Assembly: GCA_963697675.1 (NCBI GenBank)
Contig: CAVOOW010000008.1
Span: forward strand, 1 to 64,000
Reading direction: 5' to 3'
From: CAVOOW01 sp963697675
Lineage (GTDB): Bacteria; Actinomycetota; Actinomycetes; JACCUZ01
Length of the DNA stretch: 64,000 nucleotides
Numbering within the stretch: the stretch's first letter is position 1; each line of letters starts with the position of its first letter. Positions 55,818 to 64,000 of this stretch are shown one piece after another. The notes under the pieces are model-generated. The model did not search any database, was not told the DNA's origin, and saw nothing but the letters and a program-made list of their open reading frames with translations. The translations under genes were made by a program, and so were the position numbers.

Positions 55818-57017
55818 TCAGCTGACCCGCAGTCGCAGGATCCGGTCGTCGCGCCGCGTGGGGTTGCCACGACCGTCGGTGTTGCTCGTGGTCAGCCACA
55901 ACGTGCCGTCCGGCGCCGCCTGTGCGGTGCGCAACCGCCCGTACGCGTTGACCAGGAACTTCTTCTTCGACGCCACCGACGCTCCGTCGAGCTTCACGCG
56001 AAGCAACCGGTGGCCGGTGAGCCCGCCGATCCACGCGACGTTGTTGATGATGGCGATGCCCGACGGGCCGGCGTTGTAGTTGTGCCACTGCGCCTTGGGG
56101 CTGGTGTACGCGGGGTTGCTCGTCTTGCCCTCGGTCGCCGGCCAGCCGTAGTTGTGACCGGCCCTGATCAGGTTGAGCTCGTCCCAGGCATGGTCGCCGA
56201 ACTCCGTCGCCCACAGCCGCCCGGCCGAGTCCCAGGCGAGGCCCTGGACGTTGCGGTGGCCATAGCTGTAGACCAGCGGCGAGCCCTTGAACGGGTTGCC
56301 CGACGACGGCGCATTCCCCTTCGCAGTCACCCGCAGGATCTTGCCGCCCAGGGACTTCTTCTTCTGGGCCAGCGACCCGTTGCCGCCCTCACCCGTCGCG
56401 ATGTAGAGCTTGCGGTCCGGACCGAACGCGATGCGCCCGCCGTCGTGGTGCAACCCAACCGGGATGCCCTTCACCAGGACGTGCACCTTGCCCAGCTTGC
56501 CGTTGCGATAGCGCATCCGCACCACGCGGTTGTCCGACGACGTGCTCATGTAGGCGTAGAGCCAGTGGTTCGTGGCGAACTTCGGCGACAGCGCCAGGCC
56601 CAGCAGCCCGGCCTCGCCACCGCTCGCGCCGTTGGACACGACGCCGGGCACGGTGCCGATCCGCTTCTTCTTGCCTGTCGACGGGTTCACCCGCAGGATC
56701 CGCTCTCGGTCGCGGCTGGACACCAGCGCTTTCCCGTTGGACAGGAAGGCGATGCCCCACGGCACGTTGATGTTGCGGGCGACAGCGCCGAGCACCTTCA
56801 CGGAGGCGGCCCGCTTCGCCGCGGCCCGCGCCGCCGGCGCGGCAGACGAGGCTGCCGGCGCCGACTGCACGAGCGAGGTCTGCTGCGTGGCGGCGGCCGC
56901 TCCGGCGTCGGATTTCTTGGCGCTGCTCGGGTCGCCGCTGCCCCCACAACCGGACAGGAGTACGCCGACAACGGTGGCCGCAGCAGCGGCCCTGGCCAGT
57001 CGCGGAGAAGACGTCAT
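55818..57017 (-). CDS. PQQ-dependent sugar dehydrogenase-like lipoprotein
   Basis: A 399-residue exported beta-propeller. The signal peptide ends in a lipobox (VVGVLLSGCGG), so Cys near residue 24 is lipidated. Propeller blocks are VPWGIAFLSNGKALVSSRDRERILRV, GLLGLALSPKFATNHWLYAYMS, VGLHHDGGRIAFGPDRKLYIATGEGG and YSYGHRNVQGLAWDSAGRLWATEFGDHAWDELNLI, as in soluble aldose dehydrogenases. Substrate unknown. ATG 57017, frame intact. It resembles the broken gene at 2.7-3.9 kb by family only. Confidence 0.88.
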   Translation of the reverse strand: MTSSPRLARAAAAATVVGVLLSGCGGSGDPSSAKKSDAGAAAATQQTSLVQSAPAASSAAPAARAAAKRAASVKVLGAVARNINVPWGIAFLSNGKALVSSRDRERILRVNPSTGKKKRIGTVPGVVSNGASGGEAGLLGLALSPKFATNHWLYAYMSTSSDNRVVRMRYRNGKLGKVHVLVKGIPVGLHHDGGRIAFGPDRKLYIATGEGGNGSLAQKKKSLGGKILRVTAKGNAPSSGNPFKGSPLVYSYGHRNVQGLAWDSAGRLWATEFGDHAWDELNLIRAGHNYGWPATEGKTSNPAYTSPKAQWHNYNAGPSGIAIINNVAWIGGLTGHRLLRVKLDGASVASKKKFLVNAYGRLRTAQAAPDGTLWLTTSNTDGRGNPTRRDDRILRLRVS

Positions 57018-57103
57018 AACCCCACATTCACCGACATTGGTGCCGCTCGTCAATCTGACGGTGTGGCGCGGGCACCAGGAGCTGCGTCGTCGGTGCAGGT
57101 CGA

Positions 57104-57725
57104 TCAGAGCTCCCGGAGCCAGCGGTCGGCCGCGTCGACGACCAGGTCGAGCGCCTCTCGCTGGGTCAGCGGGGCCGACGCGGGCACGCGGAAGCTGTGG
57201 TCGGCGAACGGGATCCGGCGCATGGCAAACGGCCCGTCCGCCGGGAAGGCGGCCGGTCCGCCGAACGCGTCGCGGTCGCCCTGCACGACCAGGGTCGGGC
57301 ACCGCCGCACCGGTCAGCTCGGCGAGGCGAGACTTCTCCGGCCGGCCCGGCGGATGCAACGGGAAGGCCAGCGCCAGAACACCGACGGCACCGACTGCCA
57401 CCGCCGTCCGGCAGGCGACCCGGGCTCCCGCGGACCGGCCGCCGACGACCAACGGACCGGTCACATCGAGCTCGGCGAGGACGGCCGACCAGGCGACGTC
57501 CAGAGTCGGAGGTGCCGTGGCGACCTTGCGACCGGCGACATGCCACGGCTGCTCGACTCGCATGACCGTGACACCTCGATCGGGCAGGGCGCCGGCCAAC
57601 GCCTCGAGGTCGCGCGCGCCGATGCCGCCGCCGGCCCCGTGCCCGAGCACCAGGGTCACGCGAGTCGACGTACCTCTTCTGATGTCGACGCGCGCCTCAC
57701 CCACCGGGGTGTCGATGCTGCGCAC
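57104..57725 (-). CDS. Alpha/beta hydrolase (dienelactone hydrolase-like / KANL3-Tex30 type), one frameshift
   Basis: About 207 residues. VTLVLGHGAGGGIGARDLEALAGAL is the oxyanion start, LVVGGRSAGARVACRTA the nucleophile elbow (GxSxG), LALAFPLHPPGRPEKSR follows, then after a one-base shift near 57305 PTLVVQGDRDAFGG with the acid residue and FADHSFRVP with the catalytic histidine. The motif set fits the KANL3/Tex30 subgroup. GTG 57725 is chosen as start because the previous gene ends at 57727. Confidence 0.78.
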
Positions 57726-57726
57726 G

Positions 57727-58506
57727 CTAGAAGAGCTGGTCGTCGACCGGCGCATCGCTCACGGACACGTTCTCGGACGGGATCGGCTCCAGGGGGATCG
57801 GCTCGATCAGCTGTGGCCCGTTGTTGCGCACGCTGTTGACCTCTGTGGAGACCGGGAAAGCGGTCAGCCGGCCCGGCGCGGCGGGGACGAGCAGCCCGCG
57901 CAGCTCGTCGGGGTCGTCGTGCGAGGGATCGAGCCAGGAGGAGTAGCGGTCGCGCTCGACGAGCATCGGCATGCGGTCGTGGATGCGACCCAGGTCGTCC
58001 TCGGCCGTGGTCGTGAGGATCGTGCACGACCAGAGCCAGCGGTCGGGGTCGTCGTCAGCCTTGGCCTTGTCGCGCCACAGCTCATAGAGCCCGGCCATCG
58101 CGAGCGGTCGCCCGTCGGAGGGAGTGATGAAGAACGGCTGCTTCTTGCCCTTGACCTCGCCGTACCACTCGAAGTAGCCGTCGGCCGGGAGCAGGCAGCG
58201 CCGCTTGGCGAAGGCGCGTTTGAACGCTGGCTTCTCGGCAACGCTCTCCATGCGCGCGTTGATCATCTTGTTGCCGATCGACGGGTCCTTGGCCCACGAC
58301 GGCACGAGACCCCATCGCACGGCGCGCAGGGCACGCACCGGCGCGGACTCGGGCTCGCCCTTCGGCGAGCGTTCGAGCACGGCATAGACGTCGTCGGTCG
58401 GCGCGACGTTGTAGCTCGCCGGCAACAGCTGCTCTGGCTGCTCCTCGAGCTCGAACTCCTCGACGAGGTCCTCCGGTCGCCGGCTCGCGGCATAGCGCCC
58501 ACACAT
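57727..58506 (-). CDS. SRAP family protein (HMCES/YedK) for abasic-site protection
   Basis: Covalently caps abasic sites in single-stranded DNA. 259 residues. The catalytic Cys2 directly follows the start Met (MCGRYAASRRPEDL). The Asn of SYNVAPTDDV, the Glu of GYFEWYGEVKGKKQPFF and the His of GRIHDRMPML complete the active site. The length and spacing are usual. Intact frame. No SOS box was noticed upstream. Confidence 0.93.
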   Translation of the reverse strand: MCGRYAASRRPEDLVEEFELEEQPEQLLPASYNVAPTDDVYAVLERSPKGEPESAPVRALRAVRWGLVPSWAKDPSIGNKMINARMESVAEKPAFKRAFAKRRCLLPADGYFEWYGEVKGKKQPFFITPSDGRPLAMAGLYELWRDKAKADDDPDRWLWSCTILTTTAEDDLGRIHDRMPMLVERDRYSSWLDPSHDDPDELRGLLVPAAPGRLTAFPVSTEVNSVRNNGPQLIEPIPLEPIPSENVSVSDAPVDDQLF

Positions 58507-58619
58507 GACTGCCAGCCTGCCAGAGCGGGCCGACAGTCGTCGGTGACTCGACCGGCATCACGGCCAGAGCGGGCCGACGGGCTGCCGACACAGGTTTTCG
58601 ACGAAGCCCGTCGGGCAAG

Positions 58620-59159
58620 ATGGCTCCCATGACCGTCGTACGCCGCCTCGCCCGTCCCCTGCTCGCCTCGATGTTCATCGTCGGTGGGTTCGATGCCGTC
58701 CGGAACCCGAAGTCGAAGGTCGGTGCCGCCGAGGACGTCGCCCCGGCCATCGCCGCGCACCTGCCCTATCTGCCCGAGGACCCCGAACAGCTCGTCAGGA
58801 TCAACGGCGCGGTCCAGGTCGGTGCCGGCACTCTGCTCGCCCTCGGGCGCTTTCCCCGGCTGTCCTCGACCTTGCTGGCCGGCAGCGTGATCCCGACGAC
58901 TCTCGCCGGACACCGCTTCTGGGAGATCAAGGACGACCCGACCAAACGCGCCCAGCAACGGATCCACTTCTTCAAGAACCTCGGCCTGCTCGGTGGCCTG
59001 ATGCTCGCGGCAGTGGACACGGAGGGACGTCCAGGGCTGGCCTGGCGGGCGCAGCACGCGGGCCATCATGTGGCGGGCGGCTCCCGCCATGCGCGCAAGG
59101 TTGCCCGGCTCGAGGCCAGGCTCGCGGCCCGCAGCGCACGAGACAGGCTGCCCGTCTGA
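58620..59159 (+). CDS. DoxX-family membrane protein
   Basis: 179 residues. Four membrane helices follow LARPLLASMFIVGGFDAVRNP, then LVRINGAVQVGAGTLLALGRFPRLSSTLLAGSVIPTTLAGHRFWE and FFKNLGLLGGLMLAAVDTEGRP, the DoxX core. The C-terminal 40 residues are basic and cytoplasmic. Internal ATG 58629 is an alternative start. DoxX proteins in mycobacteria join a membrane redox complex. It precedes aroA by 49 bases, possibly co-transcribed. Confidence 0.88.
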   Translation: MAPMTVVRRLARPLLASMFIVGGFDAVRNPKSKVGAAEDVAPAIAAHLPYLPEDPEQLVRINGAVQVGAGTLLALGRFPRLSSTLLAGSVIPTTLAGHRFWEIKDDPTKRAQQRIHFFKNLGLLGGLMLAAVDTEGRPGLAWRAQHAGHHVAGGSRHARKVARLEARLAARSARDRLPV

Positions 59160-59207
59160 GCGCTGCGCGGCGGGTTGGTCGTCGTACGCGGCACTACCCT
59201 CGGTCGC

Positions 59208-60473
59208 ATGCAGCCGCCCTGGCCGGCACCGGTCGCCCACGCACCTGTGCGGGCGACTGTCGCCGTTCCCGGGTCGAAGTCGATGACCAATCGGGCCCTT
59301 GTCCTCGCGGCGCTGGCGCAGACGCCCACGACCATCCGGGTTCCCCTGCGCAGCCGTGACACGGCCTTGATGGTTGCCGGGCTGCGCGCGCTGGGCACGA
59401 CGATCGACGACGGCGAGCAGGACTGGCGGGTCGAGCCGGGACCAATTGTCGGGTCGGTTGCCATCGACGTCGGCCTGGCCGGCACCGTCATGCGTTTCCT
59501 CCCGCCGGTCGCGACGCTCGCGACCGGCGACGTGAGCTTCGACGGCGACGAGGCCGCGCGGCACCGGCCGCTGCAACCGGTGCTCGACGGGCTGGCCGCG
59601 CTCGGTGCCGACATCACGTCGTCCAGCGGCCGACTGCCGCTGACGGTGCACGGCCGCGGTTGGCTGCTCGGTGGCTCGGTGACCGTCGACGCCTCGCAGT
59701 CCTCGATGTTCGTGAGCGCGCTGCTGCTGGCCGCCCCGCGGTTCGCCAACGGTGTCGAGGTCGTGCACAGCGGACCACGGGTGCCGTCCATGCCGCACAT
59801 CGCGATGACCGTCGCGATGCTGCGCCAGGCCGGCGCGATCGTCGAGCACATCGACTCGCACACCTGGCGGGTCGAGCCGGGGCCGTTGCGGCTGGACGAG
59901 TTCCGGGTGGAGCCGGACCTGTCCAACGCCGCCCCGTTCCTTGCCGCAGCGGCCGTCACCGGCGGCAGTGTCTGCGTGCCGGGCTGGCCGGAGGTGACGA
60001 CCCAACCGGGCGAGCACCTGCTCAACCTGCTGACCCGGATGGGAGCTGAGGTCGAGCGGGGCGACGAAGCGGTCACGGTGAACGGCACCGGCCGGCTGCG
60101 GGGCATCGACGCGGATCTCGGCGACGCCCCCGAGATCGTGACGACGGCGGTCGCGCTGGCGGCGCTCGCTGACTCGCCGACCCGGCTGCGCGGCATCGCC
60201 CACCTGCGCGGCCACGAGACGGACCGGCTCAAGGCGCTCACGGTCGAGATCAACCGTCTCGGTGGCGATGCCGAGGAGACGACCGACGGGCTGATCGTCC
60301 GGCCGCGGCCGTTGCACGCCGGCGCCGTGGAGACCTACGCCGACCACCGGATGGCGACCTTTGCCGCCGTGCTCGGGCTGCGGGTGCCTGACATCTCGAT
60401 CGTCGACATCGAAACGACGGCGAAGACGATGCCCGGGTTCGTCGACCTGTGGACCGGGATGCTCTCCTCGTGA
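59208..60473 (+). CDS. aroA: 5-Enolpyruvylshikimate-3-phosphate synthase
   Basis: Sixth step of the shikimate pathway. 421 residues from ATG 59208. [19 protein letters not shown] at the start, [54 protein letters not shown] and [20 protein letters not shown] with [17 protein letters not shown] are the canonical shikimate-phosphate and PEP blocks. Its stop overlaps the first GTG of the 77-bp repeat. It is followed by rsgA, the standard actinobacterial order. Confidence 0.95.
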   Translation: MQPPWPAPVAHAPVRATVAVPGSKSMTNRALVLAALAQTPTTIRVPLRSRDTALMVAGLRALGTTIDDGEQDWRVEPGPIVGSVAIDVGLAGTVMRFLPPVATLATGDVSFDGDEAARHRPLQPVLDGLAALGADITSSSGRLPLTVHGRGWLLGGSVTVDASQSSMFVSALLLAAPRFANGVEVVHSGPRVPSMPHIAMTVAMLRQAGAIVEHIDSHTWRVEPGPLRLDEFRVEPDLSNAAPFLAAAAVTGGSVCVPGWPEVTTQPGEHLLNLLTRMGAEVERGDEAVTVNGTGRLRGIDADLGDAPEIVTTAVALAALADSPTRLRGIAHLRGHETDRLKALTVEINRLGGDAEETTDGLIVRPRPLHAGAVETYADHRMATFAAVLGLRVPDISIVDIETTAKTMPGFVDLWTGMLSS

Positions 60474-60623
60474 GCGAGCCTGCGAGCTCACCATCGAGCA
60501 CAGCGCCTGGTCGAACGCGACCGACGAGCGCCAGCGAGGAGCGAGCGTGAGCGAGCCTGCGAGCTCACCATCGAGCACAGCGCCTGGTCGAACGCGACCG
60601 ACGAGCGCCAGCGAGGAGCGAGC
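60470..60623. repeat. 77-bp tandem duplication at the aroA-rsgA junction
   Basis: Two copies of a 77-base unit begin at 60470 and 60547, and a third GTGAGC continues as the rsgA start. Each unit begins GTGAGCGAGCCTGCGAGCTC. In relatives the aroA stop and rsgA GTG overlap directly (GTGA). Here the repeats have entered that overlap while keeping a GTGA at both ends. 77 is not a multiple of three, but no coding frame is disturbed. Confidence 0.92.
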
Positions 60624-61637
60624 GTGAGCCGCGATCTCGACGAGGACGACGTCCGCGTCCGCCCGTCGAAGGGTTCCCGCCCCCGCACCAAGGACCGGCC
60701 GCGTCACGAGGACGCCACGTCGGCCGTCGTCGTCGCGGTCGACCGGGGTCGCTACACCACCCATGTCGACGGTCGCCAGGTCACGGCCATGAAGGCCCGC
60801 GAGCTCGGTCGTACGGGCCGGGTCGTCGTCGGCGACCGGGTCGCGCTCGTCGGTGATGTCTCCGGTCTTCCCGACACGCTGGCTCGCATCGTGCGCGTCG
60901 AGCCCCGTCGGTCCACGCTGCGGCGCACCGCCGACGACACCGACCCCGTCGAGCGCATCATCGTCGCCAACGCCGAGCAGTTGGTCATCGTCACCGCGTT
61001 GGCCGATCCGCCGCCACGCCCACGGCTGATCGACCGGTGCCTCGTGGCCGCGTTCGACGCGGGGCTCGATGCCCTGCTGTGCCTGACGAAACCGGACCTC
61101 ACCGGACCGGAGGAGCTGCTCGAGACCTATGGCGCACTCGCGGTGCCGCACGTCGTCGTACACCGCGGTGCGCCCCTCGACGAGCTCGTCGCGCGCCTGG
61201 CCGACCGGGTGAGCGTGTTCGTCGGGCACTCAGGGGTCGGCAAGTCCACTCTGGTCAACGCACTCATCCCCGGCGCCGGGCGCGCAACGGGTGGCGTGAA
61301 CGCCGTGACCGGCCGCGGCCGCCACACGTCCTCGTCGGTCATCGCCCTCGAGCTGCCCGGCGGCGGCTGGGTCATCGACACCCCTGGCGTGCGCAGCTTC
61401 GGGCTGGCCCACGTGGACCTGAACCGCGTGATCAAGGCCTTCCCGGACCTCGAGGACGGCATCGGCGACTGTCCCCGCGGCTGCAGCCACGACGAGCCCG
61501 AGTGCGCGCTCGACGCCTGGGTCGCCGCGGGGCACAGTGACCCGGCGCGCCTCGCGTCGCTGCGCCGGTTGCTGCGCAGCCGCGACGTGGAACGTGACGA
61601 CGACAGCTCAGACAGCACAACTGACGACGACCGCTGA
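60624..61637 (+). CDS. rsgA: RsgA, ribosome small subunit-dependent GTPase A
   Basis: Circularly permuted GTPase for 30S maturation. 337 residues. OB-fold first (VAVDRGRYTTHVDGRQVTAMKARELG), then the permuted G domain: LLCLTKPDLT (G4), VFVGHSGVGKSTLVNALIP (G1), IDTPGVRSFGL (G3), and the zinc knuckle CPRGCSHDEPECAL near residue 285. GTG 60624 follows the end of the second 77-bp repeat, so the usual overlap with aroA is lost. Confidence 0.93.
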   Translation: MSRDLDEDDVRVRPSKGSRPRTKDRPRHEDATSAVVVAVDRGRYTTHVDGRQVTAMKARELGRTGRVVVGDRVALVGDVSGLPDTLARIVRVEPRRSTLRRTADDTDPVERIIVANAEQLVIVTALADPPPRPRLIDRCLVAAFDAGLDALLCLTKPDLTGPEELLETYGALAVPHVVVHRGAPLDELVARLADRVSVFVGHSGVGKSTLVNALIPGAGRATGGVNAVTGRGRHTSSSVIALELPGGGWVIDTPGVRSFGLAHVDLNRVIKAFPDLEDGIGDCPRGCSHDEPECALDAWVAAGHSDPARLASLRRLLRSRDVERDDDSSDSTTDDDR

Positions 61638-61647
61638 ACTGGTTTCG

Positions 61648-62124
61648 CTACTTGCAGGCGCTGGATCCGATCGTGCAGCTCCAGACCGCTGTCGACCCGA
61701 GCTCGCCCGTGATCGCAACTTGGGCCGTGGCTGCCCCTGCGGCCAGGACGGCAAGCACGGCGACCACCATCACCGGACGGCCGGTGCGGCCACTGCGGTC
61801 GAGCAGCACGAGCGCGACGGCGAGCACCCACAGGGCGAGTGTGGGCCAGATGACCAGCTTGCCCATTTTCTCGTGATGCCTGATCTGCTTGAGCACGACG
61901 CCGCTCGCATGCACTCGATTGAACAGTGCAAGGCCACTGCGGGTGGCGACGGGCACGGCGACCAGACCTGCCGTGAGGATGGCGAGGACGGCGATGCCGA
62001 ACCGTTGCCGCCACCGCGGCACGATGGCGATCGCCACGACGCCCAAGGCCCCGAGGGGGACGAGGACGACAACCGCGTGGACGACGAGGGCGTGGACCGG
62101 CAGACCCCTGAAAGTGTCGAACAT
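61648..62124 (-). CDS. DUF2231 membrane protein
   Basis: A 158-residue membrane protein with four helices (LVVHAVVVLVPLGALGVVAIAIV and FGIAVLAILTAGLVAVPVA among them) and two conserved histidines in GLPVHALVVH, plus IRHHEKMGKL, the DUF2231 pattern. The C-terminus carries one Cys pair (VWSCTIGSSACK). Function unknown; possibly haem- or metal-linked. It converges on rsgA. Confidence 0.88.
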   Translation of the reverse strand: MFDTFRGLPVHALVVHAVVVLVPLGALGVVAIAIVPRWRQRFGIAVLAILTAGLVAVPVATRSGLALFNRVHASGVVLKQIRHHEKMGKLVIWPTLALWVLAVALVLLDRSGRTGRPVMVVAVLAVLAAGAATAQVAITGELGSTAVWSCTIGSSACK

Positions 62125-62261
62125 GGCAGTGTGCGGCGCCGAGACGCCGGCTCCCTTCCGCTAGGGACTTCATGACGCGACGACGTTCGGGCTCCACGCT
62201 TGCACGAGCAACGGCCTGACAAAGTTCCCGACATGCCGAGGAATTTTCCTCGTTTTTGTCC

Positions 62262-62648
62262 TCAGGAGGCGGCAGAGGCCGTCGAGGCAGGGCGGCCCGA
62301 GAGCCGGGAACGCAGCCGGGCCCGGCGCTTGTCGATCGCCCGGGTGTGGTGCAGATACTCGGGCCACTTGGCGGCCGGCAGGGCCAACCAGGCCTCGCAG
62401 ACCGACAGGGCCGGCCCGGTGTCGCCGGCCCGGTCGAGCAGGATCGAGGCGCGCTCGTACGTATAAGGGGTGTCGACCTCCACGGCTATGCCGTGCAGCA
62501 GCGTCTCGAGCTCACGCAGGTCGCCCTTGGACAGCTTGCCCGCCAGCGGGTCGCCGGCGAGGGTCCAACCGTCGATGCTGAACCGGGGCACGGGGATGGG
62601 CGCCGCCTCGATGGCGGTGCTCTCCTGACGTCGGTGGAAGAGGGCCAT
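62262..62648 (-). CDS. Conserved hypothetical protein
   Basis: 128 residues with a basic N-terminus (MALFHRRQES), a central LREL segment (KLSKGDLRELETLLHGIAVE), and a TPR-like helical stretch ERASILLDRAGDTGPALSVCEAWLALPAAKWPEY. There is no signal peptide. I do not recognise the family. It is divergent from hisN by about 100 bases. Confidence 0.6.
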   Translation of the reverse strand: MALFHRRQESTAIEAAPIPVPRFSIDGWTLAGDPLAGKLSKGDLRELETLLHGIAVEVDTPYTYERASILLDRAGDTGPALSVCEAWLALPAAKWPEYLHHTRAIDKRRARLRSRLSGRPASTASAAS

Positions 62649-62745
62649 CTCGTGTCTCCGTGCCTGGGGCGCTTCGCGTGGGTTCGTGTAGAGAAGTATG
62701 CGTGGGTCCCGGGGCGATGGGCCAGGGACTTGTACGGTTCGTTAC

Positions 62746-63528
62746 ATGCCGAGCTACGACGACGACCTCCGCCTCGCGCACGTGCTCGCTGACGCAGCCG
62801 ACTCCATCACTTTGTCGCGCTTTCGGGCCCAGGACTTGAGGGTGGACACCAAAGCAGATCTCACGCCCGTCTCAGACGCCGATCGCAGCGCCGAGGAGTC
62901 GATCCGCGGCACGCTCGCGCGGGCCCGGCCGCGCGACGCCATCTCCGGCGAGGAGTTCCCCGACACCGGTCACGGACCGCGGCGCTGGGTCATCGACCCG
63001 ATCGACGCCACCAAGAACTTCGTCCGGGGCGTGCCGGTGTGGGCGACGCTGATCGCGCTGATGGACGGTGACACCGTCGCGGCGGGCCTCGTCTCGGCCC
63101 CGGCGCTGCACCGGCGCTGGTGGGCGGCGTCGGGAACCGGCGGCTACACGGGCAAGAGCCTGTCCTCGGCAACACGGCTGGCGGTGTCCGGGGTGAGCGA
63201 CCTCGAGCGGGCCTCGCTGTCCTTCTCGAGCCTCGGCGGATGGGGCAAGGCGGGTCTGGAGAAGCAGTTCCTCGAGCTCAACCGCTCGGTGTTGCGGGCC
63301 CGCGGGTTCGGGGACTTCTGGTCCTACATGCTCGTGGCGGAGGGCGCCGTCGACATCGCCGCGGAGCCCGAGGTCCTGCTGCACGACCTGGCCGCACCGG
63401 CGATCATCGTGACCGAGGCGGGCGGGCGGTTCACCGATCTGTCCGGAAAGGACGGGCCGGCCGGTGGCAGCGCCGTCGCGACCAACGGCCTGCTGCACGA
63501 CGAGGTCGTCGCACTGCTCAGCCCGTGA
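62746..63528 (+). CDS. hisN: Histidinol-phosphatase of the inositol-monophosphatase family
   Basis: Dephosphorylates histidinol phosphate in histidine synthesis. 260 residues from ATG 62746. Metal-binding [38 protein letters not shown] contains the DPxDxTxNF site. The later [22 protein letters not shown] replaces the usual WDLAA site. It sits beside aroA and rsgA, as in other actinobacteria, which supports HisN over a general inositol phosphatase. Confidence 0.85.
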   Translation: MPSYDDDLRLAHVLADAADSITLSRFRAQDLRVDTKADLTPVSDADRSAEESIRGTLARARPRDAISGEEFPDTGHGPRRWVIDPIDATKNFVRGVPVWATLIALMDGDTVAAGLVSAPALHRRWWAASGTGGYTGKSLSSATRLAVSGVSDLERASLSFSSLGGWGKAGLEKQFLELNRSVLRARGFGDFWSYMLVAEGAVDIAAEPEVLLHDLAAPAIIVTEAGGRFTDLSGKDGPAGGSAVATNGLLHDEVVALLSP

Positions 63529-63580
63529 CATCGCAGTCTGTCCACGGAAATAGCTGACTTCGGTCGACGAACCGACCTGT

Positions 63581-64000
63581 TCAGGCACGATCCGGCGTAC
63601 GAGCGGCGCGGGCGCGCGCAGTCGTACGGCGCACCACGAGCAGCAGGGCCGGACCGGCCAGCACAGCTGCCAGGTCGAACCATCCGTACCCTCCTGCCGC
63701 CCCCGACGGCGGGTTGCCGATCGCGACCAGACCGGTCGGGTCATGGGTCTGCCAGGCCCACGTGCCGAGCCAGGTGCCGAGCAGCTCGAGATAGGTGACA
63801 ACGGCGAAAGCACCGACGTACAGGGTCTGTGACCGGCCCCAGCGCAGGAAGCCGAGCAGGCAGAGGAACCAGAACGCCCCCAGCACGTCGAGGCGCGGCG
63901 ACCAGATCAGTCCCCACGCGGCGTAGGCCCCGCCCACGACGACGGTGGCTGTCATCAGCGGTCGGCGGCGCGCCACGACCCAGGCCAACCGGCCGATCGC
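63581..64000 (-). CDS. Hypothetical multi-pass membrane protein, N-terminus outside window
   Basis: The frame continues past base 64000. The visible 135+ residues have four membrane helices: PLMTATVVVGGAYAAWGLIW, VLGAFWFLCLLGFLRWG, LYVGAFAVVTYLELLGTWLGTW and FDLAAVLAGPALLLVVRR. The conserved WQTHDPTG and NPPSGAAGGYGWFD near the end are distinctive. Family not recognised. Confidence 0.6.
   Translation of the reverse strand, partial: AIGRLAWVVARRRPLMTATVVVGGAYAAWGLIWSPRLDVLGAFWFLCLLGFLRWGRSQTLYVGAFAVVTYLELLGTWLGTWAWQTHDPTGLVAIGNPPSGAAGGYGWFDLAAVLAGPALLLVVRRTTARARAARTPDRA

Noticed and set aside
58263..61229. 988-codon open frame on the minus strand
   Set aside because: Antisense across SRAP, DoxX, aroA and rsgA. 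No domain, so a shadow.
1..64000. tRNA or rRNA genes
   Set aside because: I looked in the intergenic gaps for CCA-ending cloverleaf patterns and rRNA signatures and saw none.

Overview
The window is a composite of two unrelated bacterial genomes. Bases 1 to about 8,716 have moderate GC content and look acidobacterial. They carry a secreted 'DFSGIWE'-type protein, a PQQ-type sugar dehydrogenase, a DUF5916 outer-membrane-type protein, an NHL-repeat protein, a DinB-like protein and large palindromic intergenic elements. The last gene there, an ABC-F ATPase, stops mid-protein near 8,716. From that point to the end the DNA is high GC with typical actinobacterial content: multifunctional Kgd, Ni-SOD with SodX, SigR/RsrA, bL37, BsaP, DUF222/13E12, DUF3052 and DUF6104. 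An actinomycete near Nocardioidaceae or Intrasporangiaceae is plausible, but the exact family is not fixed by what is visible. The simplest reading is a chimeric contig, or a join inside an integrated element. Single-base frameshifts occur in many otherwise well conserved genes on both sides, several at homopolymers, which suggests uncorrected long-read sequence.

Layout of the actinobacterial part. 8.7-11.3 kb: a phiRv1-like serine integrase inserted in a DUF222-HNH (13E12) gene. 11.4-17.1 kb: homocysteine S-methyltransferase, PaaN, remnants of a methyltransferase and an EamA transporter, a STAS protein and an M23 peptidase. 17.1-20.2 kb: a tightly overlapping four-gene operon (acyl-CoA dehydrogenase-like, PIG-L N-deacetylase, NodS-like methyltransferase, family 2 glycosyltransferase). 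20.3-25.4 kb: a group 2 sigma factor, two MFS exporters, DUF3052 and an ArsR-type regulator with a visible operator. 26-32.3 kb: 3-hydroxyisobutyrate dehydrogenase family, acyl-CoA dehydrogenase, Kgd and DUF6104. 32.3-36.2 kb: a DUF4097-padR operon and a separate 54-codon gene that share the same promoter and operator architecture, separated by an aminoglycoside-phosphotransferase-like protein and a zinc-type dehydrogenase. 36.2-38.5 kb: malic enzyme and the divergent sodX/sodN pair.

38.5-46.4 kb: a tandem methyltransferase duplication with one decayed copy, bioD-bioB, a DUF3311/sodium-solute symporter pair, a GNAT protein, BsaP (the biotin synthase auxiliary protein), PilT and a biotin carrier protein. 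46.5-51.2 kb: accC, DUF5317 and two overlapping HD/HD-GYP genes. 51.2-52.6 kb: a repeat-rich noncoding stretch with a possible structured RNA. 52.6-64 kb: a housekeeping stretch with MarR, bL37, rsrA-sigR (with a canonical SigR promoter and a second in-frame start), YdeI, a sugar dehydrogenase lipoprotein, SRAP, DoxX, aroA, rsgA, DUF2231 and hisN.

Best candidates for undescribed biology are the Nod-factor-like four-gene operon (17.1-20.2 kb), the PadR regulon with its small protein, and the biotin-linked bioDB, symporter and BsaP arrangement.
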